In this document: positions 40,967-48,260 of the stretch, piece by piece
Position numbering within the stretch: the stretch's first letter is position 1
Layout: every line of letters starts with the position of its first letter
NCBI RefSeq assembly: GCF_024105655.1
Contig: NZ_JAAAMH010000022.1
Coordinates: forward strand, 1 to 48,260
Direction: 5' to 3'
DNA from: Aliihoeflea sp. 40Bstr573
Lineage (GTDB): Bacteria > Pseudomonadota > Alphaproteobacteria > Rhizobiales > Rhizobiaceae
DNA: 48,260 nucleotides
Translations under genes and position numbers: made by a program
The notes under the pieces: model-generated
Database searches by the model: none
Told to the model about the DNA's origin: nothing
The model's input: only the letters and a program-made list of their open reading frames with translations

Positions 40967-42481
40967 CTATTGTCGGGAAAGCATCTGCTCTCTCGCTTCA
41001 ATCACGCACTCCATCAGCCTGTTCAATTGGCGCAATGATCCACCGTCCCAGACACTTAAAATGGCTTGGCGTTCGATCTCATCGAGAGGAATCGCCCATC
41101 GGTGATCGAAGCCACGTTCGCTATAGATTCGGCTCAAGATGCTGCCGCTGAGCGCAGCCAAGTGACTCCGGTTAGGTCGCGGAAAGCGGACGACGCGACA
41201 TCGGTCAAGCAGCGGTTTTGGAACACCTTCTAGGTCGTTCGCTGTCAGTATCCACGAAACCAAAGAGAGATCGCATTCCATCTGAAGGTATGGGTCATAC
41301 CACCGCCGCGCCGTTTCATCCTCAAAAAGACCAATGAGGACGGCATGTATACTTCCACCATGACCACCCGTCGCGACCTTTTCGAATTCATCAAGAATGA
41401 CGCCCGGGCCACAGCTGTTCGCGCGACATGCAGCGCTTATCGCGATACATGGCGCGCCAGTCTTCCATCGTCGGGGCGTTCCGCCAATGGCGCTGTCGCT
41501 CGTCCCTCCACAGGAAACGAGAGTGTAGGCCATCCCCAATTCTTCAAAAAGGCGTCGTGCAAATCTGGTCTTCCCGCTGCCCGGTTCGCCAACCAGAACC
41601 GTTGGTCGTACGCGAGGCCTGTTTAGACCCGACAGTTGTGCGAGAATACCTTCGATTGCTTCAGACGCATAGGGAAACTCCATCACGAGGTTTTGACGGA
41701 CATGGGTCGAATTCACCATCGCCGGATAAGGCAGGCGAGTTCCTACAAACGCGCTGAAGCTTGCCGAAATGTCCCGTCCTTCCGATGTCAGCTTGTTGCC
41801 AATTGCCGGGATTACGACGACCCCACCTTCGTCAGAATGGTTTGCGGGCTTTTCCTTTGCATGCTGCGGGTCGGCCAGGCGGGCCGTCGAGGGTAGCGCC
41901 ACTTTAAAGACCCCATCGAGCAATTCATCGCCATTGCGGATGATCTCTTTCATCATGTTGGGCGACATTGAAAACTTAAGGAACTCGCTGTCGAGCGACA
42001 CCGCAAGATGACTCCACGCCAGCGCCCGTTTGAACATGCTTGGGCATTCTGCGGAAGGCGGTATCTCCAACGCGTCTTGTGTCAAACGTCTTGAGACAGC
42101 CCACGCGGAGTCTGGGTCTCCAAAATAAGCAAGGTAGATCTGACACCTCAACATCGGATTGGCGACGTGCCGCGACTCTGTAGGCGGCATCTCGATCAAG
42201 GCATGGCGGAGGTGATCGACTAATTCTTGCCGAGGAGAAATAGCCAAGGCACCTGCCAATTCTGCCAACGGCTGGTATTTACCGCCGACTTTGGCCCACG
42301 CCGAAGAGTATCTGGTTGCAGATTCACGGATGTCGCTCGCGAGCAATGCCTCGAAGAAGTTCATTCCATATGCCAGCTCGCGCTCGGACGGCAAATAAGT
42401 TCCTTGAGTAGCTTTCCGATCGCGCGCTTGAAATCGCGCAGAATTAGGATCTAGCAACTTCACGCGGAGCGCCCATCGCAA
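40967..42481 (-). CDS. AAA-family ATPase, Lon-like ATPase domain, no protease
   Basis: A 504-residue protein. The first ~270 residues are helical and unrecognised. The AAA core follows with Walker A GEPGSGKT (298-305), Walker B VILDEFEK (361-368), sensor 1 in WILTANDLEGV (N415) and an arginine finger in LLDRCRVVRF (about R427). The ATPase part resembles that of Lon (TAND...PLLDR), but the protein ends ~70 residues later without a protease domain. Its start overlaps the upstream small gene by 22 bp, so the two are coupled. Possible roles are remodelling in a defence or toxin system; nothing in sequence proves it. Confidence 0.75.
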   Translation of the reverse strand: MRWALRVKLLDPNSARFQARDRKATQGTYLPSERELAYGMNFFEALLASDIRESATRYSSAWAKVGGKYQPLAELAGALAISPRQELVDHLRHALIEMPPTESRHVANPMLRCQIYLAYFGDPDSAWAVSRRLTQDALEIPPSAECPSMFKRALAWSHLAVSLDSEFLKFSMSPNMMKEIIRNGDELLDGVFKVALPSTARLADPQHAKEKPANHSDEGGVVVIPAIGNKLTSEGRDISASFSAFVGTRLPYPAMVNSTHVRQNLVMEFPYASEAIEGILAQLSGLNRPRVRPTVLVGEPGSGKTRFARRLFEELGMAYTLVSCGGTSDSAIGGTPRRWKTGAPCIAISAACRANSCGPGVILDEFEKVATGGHGGSIHAVLIGLFEDETARRWYDPYLQMECDLSLVSWILTANDLEGVPKPLLDRCRVVRFPRPNRSHLAALSGSILSRIYSERGFDHRWAIPLDEIERQAILSVWDGGSLRQLNRLMECVIEAREQMLSRQ

Positions 42482-42990
42482 CGAGTTCCGCGTCTTCGTC
42501 CAAGGCGGTAGTAGCGGGACAACGTGCGCGCGTATCCTTGTCCCTCATCGATATGAAGCAACAGCGACGTGCAAATGGGACGCGCGTATCCCGTCAGCTG
42601 CGGATGCCCGTAGACGAGGCCCTCCAGCCGCGGGGAGGAGAGTTCGTCACAGAATATCTCCCACTCGGTCAAGATCGGCATTGATGCGGGCTGCTGCTCG
42701 ACAATGCATTCGAACCTCCCTTCAACAATTAACAAGCGATGGAGGGAATCCCTGGCTAATCGAAATTTTTCGAGATGCACATCCGCCCCGGCTATATTTT
42801 CGGCGGCGATTTCACTGATCGAAAGGTCAAGCTGCCTTACCAGTTCGTCGAGCGTCCACTTTGTCGAACCACGAAAGCGCTCGTACCCCTGAAATCGGCT
42901 CGTCCCGATCTTTGAGTTCAACATTTCGTCGGCTCCAGGCAACGATTTTCGGAGGGCGGGGACACGGCTGAAAAACTTGAAAAGAAGCAT
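42460..42990 (-). CDS. Unknown protein coupled to the AAA ATPase
   Basis: A 176-residue, probably cytoplasmic protein beginning MLLFKFFSRVPALRKSLPGADEMLNSKIGT. I recognise no domain. It is rich in charged residues and aromatic pairs, with a Arg-rich end (RLGRRRGTRCDGRSA). The ATG at 42990 has AGAGG 6 bp upstream. It overlaps the AAA gene by 22 bp and is divergent from the XRE regulator, forming a three-gene module. Confidence 0.65.
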   Translation of the reverse strand: MLLFKFFSRVPALRKSLPGADEMLNSKIGTSRFQGYERFRGSTKWTLDELVRQLDLSISEIAAENIAGADVHLEKFRLARDSLHRLLIVEGRFECIVEQQPASMPILTEWEIFCDELSSPRLEGLVYGHPQLTGYARPICTSLLLHIDEGQGYARTLSRYYRLGRRRGTRCDGRSA

Positions 42991-42999
42991 AATGCCTCT

Positions 43000-43027
43000 T
43001 TTATAGAGCCTATTTGCCTCAGTTCAA
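43000..43027 (-). promoter_or_regulatory. Possible promoter of the unknown/AAA operon
   Basis: On the minus strand TTGAAC (43022-43027) and TATAAA (43000-43005) are 16 bp apart. The predicted start lies only a few bases from the ATG at 42990, which would make the mRNA almost leaderless, so the assignment is tentative. The divergent XRE gene starts 92 bp away and could regulate here. Confidence 0.35.
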
Positions 43028-43081
43028 GGTGTGGGTCGACAAATTGTTGACACCGTGCCCGGTACTGGACACCTCGGACCA

Positions 43082-43342
43082 ATGGGTCCACGTTTTAGCT
43101 CCGACAGTATTCGCGCCGCGCGCGTCCTCGCCGATTTGAGCCAAACCGATTTGGCCAAGCTAGCGCGCGTTTCTCGTGTCACCGTTCAACGAATTGAACA
43201 GGAACCGAACGATATTAGGAAGAATTCTTATGATCGCGTGATTGCAACTCTGGAGAGCCGCGGGGTTAGGTTGAGACGCGATCAAGACGATCCAAAGCTA
43301 GAGTGGCTTGGTAAACGGACCGACTGGGATGGTTCTGCTTAA
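43082..43342 (+). CDS. XRE-family helix-turn-helix regulator
   Basis: An 86-residue Cro/CI-type protein. The HTH runs about 10-60 (SIRAARVLADLSQTDLAKLA ... VTVQRIEQ). The ATG at 43082 is used; the frame is open to 43031, where another start lacks support. Small XRE proteins divergent from an operon often repress it, so this is the likely regulator of the unknown/AAA pair. The C-terminal ~25 residues are charged and unrecognised. Confidence 0.8.
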   Translation: MGPRFSSDSIRAARVLADLSQTDLAKLARVSRVTVQRIEQEPNDIRKNSYDRVIATLESRGVRLRRDQDDPKLEWLGKRTDWDGSA

Positions 43343-43423
43343 ATGTCATATAGGGTCAAATCATACCCTGAGCCATCGATGAAGCGCGAGATCAATCTCG
43401 CGAGCTTGCTGACGCTCGAGTGA
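43343..43423 (+). other. Possible 26-codon reading frame after XRE
   Basis: An ATG directly follows the XRE stop and opens MSYRVKSYPEPSMKREINLA, ending at TGA 43421-43423. It lacks its own ribosome binding site, but the contact with the XRE stop could allow reinitiation. The DNA also forms a perfect palindrome at 43385-43402 (CGCGAGAT-CA-ATCTCGCG), so the stretch may be regulatory instead. Confidence 0.25.
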
Positions 43424-43540
43424 AATGCGGGCATGGAAACGCCGAACCATCGCGAATCGGCAGCTGCCCGCAATCCAATCAGTGATTATCGACAAGCGGA
43501 TTCGGCCCCTTCCCTGAAAGGAGACACATCTCAAGGCTCT

Positions 43541-43572
43541 AAGGCCAGCACTAAATCAGCGGCCTTTTTTTT
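43541..43572 (+). terminator. Rho-independent-like terminator
   Basis: AAGGCC (43541-43546) pairs with GGCCTT at 43561-43566, followed by an unbroken run of Ts to 43572. It closes transcription from the XRE side, 200 bp after its stop. Confidence 0.7.
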
Positions 43573-43665
43573 GCGCCGTCATGACTGGCCGCAAACCAGC
43601 TGCAGACGACGAGTCGCCGAGAAAGCCCCTCCTTTCAGTCGGGGTCCAACAGCCAGGATGGATTC

Positions 43666-43712
43666 GGGGGCGGGCTGCGGCTTGCAGTTGAAGGCCTCCC
43701 CAGCCCGCCCCC
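43666..43712. repeat. Perfect 12-bp inverted repeat
   Basis: GGGGGCGGGCTG (43666-43677) pairs with CAGCCCGCCCCC (43701-43712) around a 23-nt loop. It lies 50 bp to the left of the gapR tail, in a non-coding stretch. Confidence 0.7.
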
Positions 43713-43761
43713 TGATCGGCAACGCAGGCGTTATCCAATGCAACACCCGCTCACACTAGAC

Positions 43762-43875
43762 CTACATGCCGAGTGCGTTCATATAGAGCTCGACCAGCGC
43801 TTCTTCTTCCTGGCGCTCGTTCGGGTCTTTCTTGCGCAGGCGGATGATGGTGCGGATCGCCTTGGTGTCGTAGCC
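43762..43875 (-). pseudogene. gapR: Detached 3' tail of gapR (DUF2312)
   Basis: 37 codons and a TAG encode [20 protein letters not shown] followed by [17 protein letters not shown]. This is the C-terminal third of the alphaproteobacterial nucleoid protein GapR/DUF2312. The codon just upstream is TAA and similarity ends there sharply, so the tail has been cut from its gene. With a recombinase trio 250 bp to the right on the same strand, it looks like the leftover of site-specific integration at the 3' end of gapR. Confidence 0.8.
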
Positions 43876-43909
43876 TTATCCCCCCTACTCAGAATTGTCG
43901 TTTGCGATA

Positions 43910-43995
43910 GTAGGCGGTGCGGCGAGGCTTCCACAGCGCAAGCGTCGCACCGCCTACGGGTCCAGCTTGGCAATTGGACCCGGCCGCAGGCCGGG
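43910..43995. repeat. Cluster of three hairpins next to the gapR tail
   Basis: Stem 1: GTAGGCGGTGCG (43910-43921) with 43946-43957, 12 bp perfect. Stem 2: GGGTCCA (43958-43964) with TGGACCC (43975-43981). Stem 3: CCCGGCC (43979-43985) with GGCCGGG (43989-43995), followed by CTTTCT. Stems 2 and 3 share three bases, so they cannot both form in full. It may be a small RNA, a terminator, or recombinase binding sites. Confidence 0.65.
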
Positions 43996-44031
43996 CTTTC
44001 TCATCCCGATCGAACGGAGCCTTCAGAGCTA

Positions 44032-44046
44032 CACTTACAGTAAGTG
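44032..44046. repeat. Near-palindrome, candidate recombination core
   Basis: CACTTA-CAG-TAAGTG: two 6-bp arms around three bases. It lies 80 bp from the end of the trio and 157 bp from the gapR tail. It could be an arm or core site for the tyrosine recombinases; there is no direct proof. Confidence 0.3.
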
Positions 44047-44125
44047 GTGTTCGGCTTAGGAATAGAGATTCCGTGCAGGCAAAGTTCGGCTGCTGTCGTC
44101 GAACACTAGCCTTTTCTACAGTCGG

Positions 44126-44905
44126 CTACCCGCCCACCGCGCCGGGATCGCCCAGCCCAGCCATCTTTTCCAGTAGCCTGAGTTCCTCCGCAACAACGAG
44201 ATCAGACCCAGGCGCATAGTCCATCTTGATCCGGTCGCCACTATAAGTGAGCCCGAACTCCGCAAGCGTCTTGGCGTCTTTAAGCCGACACACAAAATGC
44301 TGTAGAATCTCCTGTTCACGCGACGAGAGACTCGAAATGTCCGTGATACTCAGCCGTCCCTTTCGGAGGCCTTCGATGTCGGCGACAGGTCCTTGGCGCA
44401 AGGCGGCGCTCAGTATGTCAAACTGCCGCTTCCATTGCCGTCCCTCGGCAAGAGCTTGGCGCAACATTGCCTGACCGGTGAGCCCAGGTACGGTGTTGAC
44501 GATTTCCTCCAACTGGTGCGCGCGGTTGCTGCGAGCCTTGGACCGTTTGGGTGCGCTCACCTCGGCGAAACGGAGCTTGACGTAGTCCCTAAGTTCTCTA
44601 TCGGCGCGGATCGTGGTGCCAACAGGTCCTGTCCACTCCGACGAACCTTTCTCAGTTCGTTTGCGCAAACGGACGTACGTTTCAATTATTCGCGGATTGA
44701 GCTTGGGAAACTGAGGGTTAAAAGACTCTGGATTTTCGCCCACGGATTTCGCCCTGTGGTACGCCGCTCCCGACAAAATTTCGTCACATGCCTCGACCAA
44801 GCGGGCCAACGTACCAAGTCTGCGCCTGTCGCCGGCCATCCTCGCCGCAGACCGCAGGCGGTCCATCAGCTGTTCGGCGAGGGAATTCTGGTCACTACTG
44901 CTCAT
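44126..44905 (-). CDS. Third protein of the recombinase trio (GmtX-like)
   Basis: A 259-residue soluble, charged protein, without a recognised catalytic motif. It contains PRIIETYVRLRKRTEKGSSE, then WTGPVGTTIRADRELRDYVKLRFAEV, and a helical C-terminal half. The start at 44905 has AGAGGGA 8 bp upstream and overlaps the end of the large recombinase gene by 11 bp; ATG 44914 is too close to that site. Its place after a ~1100-residue tyrosine recombinase resembles gmtX of gamma-mobile-trio elements. That assignment rests on order, size and recollection. Confidence 0.65.
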   Translation of the reverse strand: MSSSDQNSLAEQLMDRLRSAARMAGDRRRLGTLARLVEACDEILSGAAYHRAKSVGENPESFNPQFPKLNPRIIETYVRLRKRTEKGSSEWTGPVGTTIRADRELRDYVKLRFAEVSAPKRSKARSNRAHQLEEIVNTVPGLTGQAMLRQALAEGRQWKRQFDILSAALRQGPVADIEGLRKGRLSITDISSLSSREQEILQHFVCRLKDAKTLAEFGLTYSGDRIKMDYAPGSDLVVAEELRLLEKMAGLGDPGAVGG

Positions 44906-47900
44906 GCCGGACATCCCTCTTGGAACCGGCCGATAAGCTGGGGACCACTGTTGCGATTTCTGCACGGATGCTGTCGAGAACGCGTTCGTCCAAACGAACA
45001 ATTCCTTCGAGCAACTGTTGAAATCGATCAGCGTCCGGAGAATCATCGAGTAACGCGTCGCCGATTCTTAAACAGGCGTCCGTTTCATCCTTCATTGGAA
45101 TTCTGATCATCAGATCACCCAAGTCGTTGACGCGCATTATCTCTCGCACCATAGCAATCATGTTTGCCTCTGCCCCATGCGGGATTTCCATGATTACTGA
45201 TGGAAGTAGTCGCATGTCCCTCACTAAGGAGTGTAGCAACTCAAAGTGATGGACTTCGACCAAGCTGCACGAAATAGCACTTGGATCGAAACCAGGTACG
45301 GATGGAATGAGGATGTTATCGGCCGTTTTTCCTTCTGACTTCGCTGCCCGCTCGACCTGCCTGATTATCTCGCTGACTTGCAGTTCTCTTGACAGCTCGA
45401 ACGTGAGATTGTCTTTGAGGCTGCTGTCTGCGTGCCGCAATTTACGGAGCCTGTGTGCCGTCTTGCCGGTCCGTTGCTCCTCGGCCTCTATTTGCTCGGC
45501 CAGTTGTCGCATCCGAACGCCGGTCAGTCGAAGCTCGGCCATGAGAATATTGATTCGACGCTTGATTCCGTCCTTGAACCTAGGCCCGGTTGCTCGGAAG
45601 CGGCATCCTGAGCATGCTCGATCTCTCCAAACAGGGCGAAACTTGCCCTCCATGTATTTCTGTCCGCCGATTGAACAGGTTCCTCCGGGACAGATGCCGT
45701 GATCGAATACATCCAGCAATGAGGCGCTCTTGTCTTCCGCGTGACGCCGCAGCAAGCCCGCCCCCACATGATCTTCGACGAATGGCGGCGTGATGGTTTG
45801 ATCGGCGTAATCCCGGATTAGATCGCTATTGCCTGAGACCAACTGGTCAAGTGCTTCGCTACGCATCGCCATAGCCTGCGCCACGGCAGTATTTAGCCGC
45901 GCACTGCGCAGCCCGTTGTAATGCCAGGTCATTATCCAAGTGGCATGCCCGACCAAATCCTTTACTATCTCAATATTGACCCCAGCAGACAGGAGGTTCG
46001 AGACCATGGTCACGCGCAATGAGTGGATGTCGAATAGTGGCCCGTTTTCATCCACCAGCGGGTACTCGTGACCAAGGAGCTTGTTCACGCCGTCTTGGCA
46101 CGCATGCAGCAGTTCTTTCCAATACCCGCGGACCTTTTCCTCACTGATAGCAAGATTCAGAGCCACCCCGGGGTCGCGGAAGAGAGGATAAATATCGGGA
46201 AATAGATTTGCGTCCGCCCTGGATGCTCTCGTTGTCTCTAATCGCTGGGTTACCGGCGACGTGATCGGATTGTATTTTTGCTGCAGGGCAAGCATCCTCT
46301 GTGTCGCTTGCACTATCGCGGGGTCCGTCCACGGAATGACGAATGGCTTTCCCGTTTTGTTCAGCCCCACACGCATTCCTATGGTCTTGGACGCTTCCCT
46401 TCCGGGTAGCGTGACCAATTGAAGAAAGCCCTCGTTTCGATCGACGGTTGCGCAGACATGCTGGTTTGGGACGGGTCTTCGCCCCTCAACGTCGAGGACG
46501 TATTGATCTCCTTCCCCGCTGTCGAGCCAGCGCGCACTGACAAGGCGCATTCCGGAATTCAGCAAAATATCCACGATGATCGCCTCAGCTGGCCAGAATA
46601 CGACTTCGAACTCACCCGTTTGGCGGTTACGAAGCCTGTATTGGAAGCGCCCGGGAGCGAGACTTCGTGCAAACGCAAAATCGCCTTCCCGGTTCATTCG
46701 AACAATGAACTCCCACACTTCCTGCTCCAGCGGCTTGCGAGGAGTCACATCGCTACGCTTTGCGCGCGACCTTCCTAGGCGGTCGTGTTCGAGGTCAAAC
46801 GGGCTTGTCTCGCTTACGAATTCGTCCCGTACGGATGCTAGGTAAAAAGCCTTTGCCATCGCGGAAATCGCACGATTTGCCCAGTCGGCTGCCTTCCCTG
46901 AAAAGTTCGCGACGAGAAACGTACGGAAGCCGGTTTTGTTGACGCCGCTCAAGTCGTGAACGTGCTTCGGGCGCGAGATCGATCGGAAGTCCGGCGGGGC
47001 ATCGGCCGCGTCCAGCGTCAGTAGATATATGAGCCATATATTAAGATCATTTTCGATCTGGCGGATGTCCTTGACACCGAAGTGCGGCAGTAACTCCCTC
47101 AATTGACCTGCCCACGATTTGACGTGCGCCGGAATAGCCGTGACTGGCGATCCGGTAATTCGCGCTGCTCGCTGGGTGTTTCGGGGCGTCGGTCTAGCTG
47201 TCCAGTCGAAGGCATCGACGCCGATCACGCCAATCCGGGCGGATGTCAGGAATAACCTAGCCTCGGGACCGCGGGGAGTGGCGTCTCCGAACCACTCGGT
47301 CGCCAGTTTGTAGACGGCATTGATCGACGTCGAGACTTGCACCTTGGACGAGAATTGGCCGGAGCATTCTTTGAAGGCAGCGAGTGGATACCAACGAAAC
47401 GGGCTGTCTTCTGACAGCCAAGTATTGCCTGCCAATGCTGACATTGCGAAGGCCTGTATGGTCATCGAGGCCGTTTGGTGTCGCTTGGTCTGATGAAAGC
47501 GGTAGACGAAATCGGCAAATTCACGCCGATCCCGACCGACCGACATCCGAGTGGCGAGCGGTAGATAACGACTGGGGTACAGGTAAATTATCCGCCCGAC
47601 GTATCGTGCCGGCCATATCCAAATGCCTCGTCTGGCTAGATACTGTGCGAACCAGCCATGGGCAAATTCCACAGCCTCTTCCGGTTTGAGGGATCTCCTG
47701 ACCCGAACGGCAGTGTCGCCCATCCAACGGTCAACCTTTCCGGCCAAGTAGCTGAGAAAGCTGAAGACGTCATCCGCCCGCGCGACCTTCTCGCGGAGCT
47801 CGCGCCATCCGACAGTGGAACCCTGCGACACCACCATCCAATCGTCGATGTCGCCCTGATTCACGATCGCTTCTATAAGGCACAGCTGTTGTTGACGGCT

Positions 47901-48161
47901 CAGAGTGAGCGTGAAGTCGACGATTGATCCCGTGCCTCTAGGCGAGTTTGTTCGTCGCTTGCCGTGCGGAGTCTTGTCGGACAGATATCCGAGCGCCACC
48001 GCAGCTTGAGTTAGCGCACTTTTCTTGAAATGCACTGATTTTGCCGGTTTGGCATACGAAATCATGCCGAATGGCAGATTCGCACGGGCCTCAAGGTTTA
48101 CCGCCCGGAAGTTCAGACCGCCGAGATTATCGGCCAGTTGGACACTTCGAACTACCGGCAT
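44895..48161 (-). CDS. Large tyrosine recombinase of the trio (GmtZ/VPA1269-like)
   Basis: A 1088-residue protein, far longer than ordinary integrases (300-450). The catalytic domain lies about 500-760: R539 (LLNSGMRLVSARWL), H713 and R716 (DIHSLRVT), H739 (LVGHATW) and nucleophile Y748 (HYNGLR), i.e. a complete R-HxxR-H-Y set. After it a four-cysteine cluster (C824, C829, C850, C853) could hold zinc. A ~300-residue helical end follows. The ATG at 48161 lies 0 bp from the stop of the upstream gene. It is likely the site-specific recombinase of a mobile island. Confidence 0.85.
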   Translation of the reverse strand: MPVVRSVQLADNLGGLNFRAVNLEARANLPFGMISYAKPAKSVHFKKSALTQAAVALGYLSDKTPHGKRRTNSPRGTGSIVDFTLTLSRQQQLCLIEAIVNQGDIDDWMVVSQGSTVGWRELREKVARADDVFSFLSYLAGKVDRWMGDTAVRVRRSLKPEEAVEFAHGWFAQYLARRGIWIWPARYVGRIIYLYPSRYLPLATRMSVGRDRREFADFVYRFHQTKRHQTASMTIQAFAMSALAGNTWLSEDSPFRWYPLAAFKECSGQFSSKVQVSTSINAVYKLATEWFGDATPRGPEARLFLTSARIGVIGVDAFDWTARPTPRNTQRAARITGSPVTAIPAHVKSWAGQLRELLPHFGVKDIRQIENDLNIWLIYLLTLDAADAPPDFRSISRPKHVHDLSGVNKTGFRTFLVANFSGKAADWANRAISAMAKAFYLASVRDEFVSETSPFDLEHDRLGRSRAKRSDVTPRKPLEQEVWEFIVRMNREGDFAFARSLAPGRFQYRLRNRQTGEFEVVFWPAEAIIVDILLNSGMRLVSARWLDSGEGDQYVLDVEGRRPVPNQHVCATVDRNEGFLQLVTLPGREASKTIGMRVGLNKTGKPFVIPWTDPAIVQATQRMLALQQKYNPITSPVTQRLETTRASRADANLFPDIYPLFRDPGVALNLAISEEKVRGYWKELLHACQDGVNKLLGHEYPLVDENGPLFDIHSLRVTMVSNLLSAGVNIEIVKDLVGHATWIMTWHYNGLRSARLNTAVAQAMAMRSEALDQLVSGNSDLIRDYADQTITPPFVEDHVGAGLLRRHAEDKSASLLDVFDHGICPGGTCSIGGQKYMEGKFRPVWRDRACSGCRFRATGPRFKDGIKRRINILMAELRLTGVRMRQLAEQIEAEEQRTGKTAHRLRKLRHADSSLKDNLTFELSRELQVSEIIRQVERAAKSEGKTADNILIPSVPGFDPSAISCSLVEVHHFELLHSLVRDMRLLPSVIMEIPHGAEANMIAMVREIMRVNDLGDLMIRIPMKDETDACLRIGDALLDDSPDADRFQQLLEGIVRLDERVLDSIRAEIATVVPSLSAGSKRDVRHEQ

Positions 48162-48260
48162 TTAGTAGACCGTAGGGCCGCGATTTGAGTTCTGCACGGC
48201 CTGACATGTGGCTGCGGCTTCGGCATCGGTCATCTGGGTTGGTGCGGGGCACCGATTTTC
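48162..48260 (-). CDS. C-terminal end of the first trio gene (partial)
   Basis: The frame is open from the window edge for 32 codons (ENRCPAPTQMTDAEAAATCQ, then AVQNSNRGPTVY) and ends with TAA 48164-48162, directly touching the next ATG. By position this would be the first recombinase (GmtY-like). No catalytic residues are in view. Confidence 0.5.
   Translation of the reverse strand, partial: ENRCPAPTQMTDAEAAATCQAVQNSNRGPTVY

Noticed and set aside
40657-41001. 114-codon minus-strand frame next to the AAA gene
   Set aside because: It overlaps the AAA gene's end and has skewed Arg/Ser/Gly composition without motifs.
43385-43402. CRISPR-like or operator palindrome CGCGAGAT-CA-ATCTCGCG
   Set aside because: Occurs once, with no repeat-spacer pattern; as an operator it would be downstream of XRE with no gene to control.
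43433-43759. 108-codon plus-strand frame across the terminator and inverted repeat
   Set aside because: It runs through a T-run terminator and a GC-rich inverted repeat, with no similarity to any family I know.

Overview
The window is a metal and metalloid resistance island from an alphaproteobacterium, most likely Hyphomicrobiales (rhizobia/Agrobacterium-like). The grounds are the high-GC coding style, the rhizobial aioXSRBA-cytC-moeA layout followed by a pst/pho block, an AioB Rieske site without the disulfide cysteines (as in Rhizobium NT-26), and a GapR (DUF2312) gene tail, a family of Alphaproteobacteria. The sequence alone does not show whether this is plasmid or chromosome.

Layout. 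1-125: right end of an IS3-family element. 126-2908: a possible structured leader RNA, then a SulP anion transporter and a tandem universal stress protein. 3211-10230: arsenic detoxification. The minus-strand operon is an ArsR-ArsC fusion, an arsenate-type GAPDH and ArsJ, which make and export 1-arseno-3-phosphoglycerate. The plus-strand genes are arsH, arsR, a flavoprotein with a cysteine-rich tail and an MFS exporter. 10281-18819: arsenite sensing (AioX-AioS-AioR), arsenite oxidase (AioBA) behind a clear sigma-54 promoter, its cytochrome c, and MoeA for the molybdenum cofactor. 18869-25013: a Pho box, pstSCAB, phoU and phoB. Together these form one circuit: AioBA makes arsenate, a phosphate analogue; the Pst/Pho genes manage phosphate against arsenate; ArsC, GAPDH and ArsJ clear arsenate that enters.

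25014-40338: copper, zinc and cadmium genes with several broken genes. A CusA end fragment, a Csp-type copper storage protein, and multicopper oxidase and MntR fragments fused head to head come first. PCuAC, SCO, a DUF411 protein and a Met-rich micro-membrane protein form a copper operon that runs into a CDF exporter. A ZntA-type ATPase with a MerR-type 19-bp-spacer promoter and a CadR/ZntR-like regulator follow. Then comes a tightly packed envelope operon: two L,D-transpeptidase families, a DsbA-like protein, a PpiC isomerase, a flavoprotein, LspA and a DUF1624 membrane protein. It ends in a P-type ATPase remnant.

40967-43342: an uncharacterised module of a Lon-like AAA ATPase overlapping a small unknown gene, with a divergent XRE regulator. 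43343-44125: non-coding DNA dense in inverted repeats, holding a detached 3' tail of gapR. 44126-48260: a same-strand recombinase trio (a 259-aa protein, a 1088-aa tyrosine recombinase and the end of a third gene). It resembles the gamma-mobile-trio (GmtX/GmtZ/GmtY) organisation and seems to be the edge of a mobile element integrated at the gapR 3' end.

The least described parts are the trio with its gapR target, the AAA/unknown/XRE module, the cysteine-tailed ars flavoprotein and the leader RNA before sulP.
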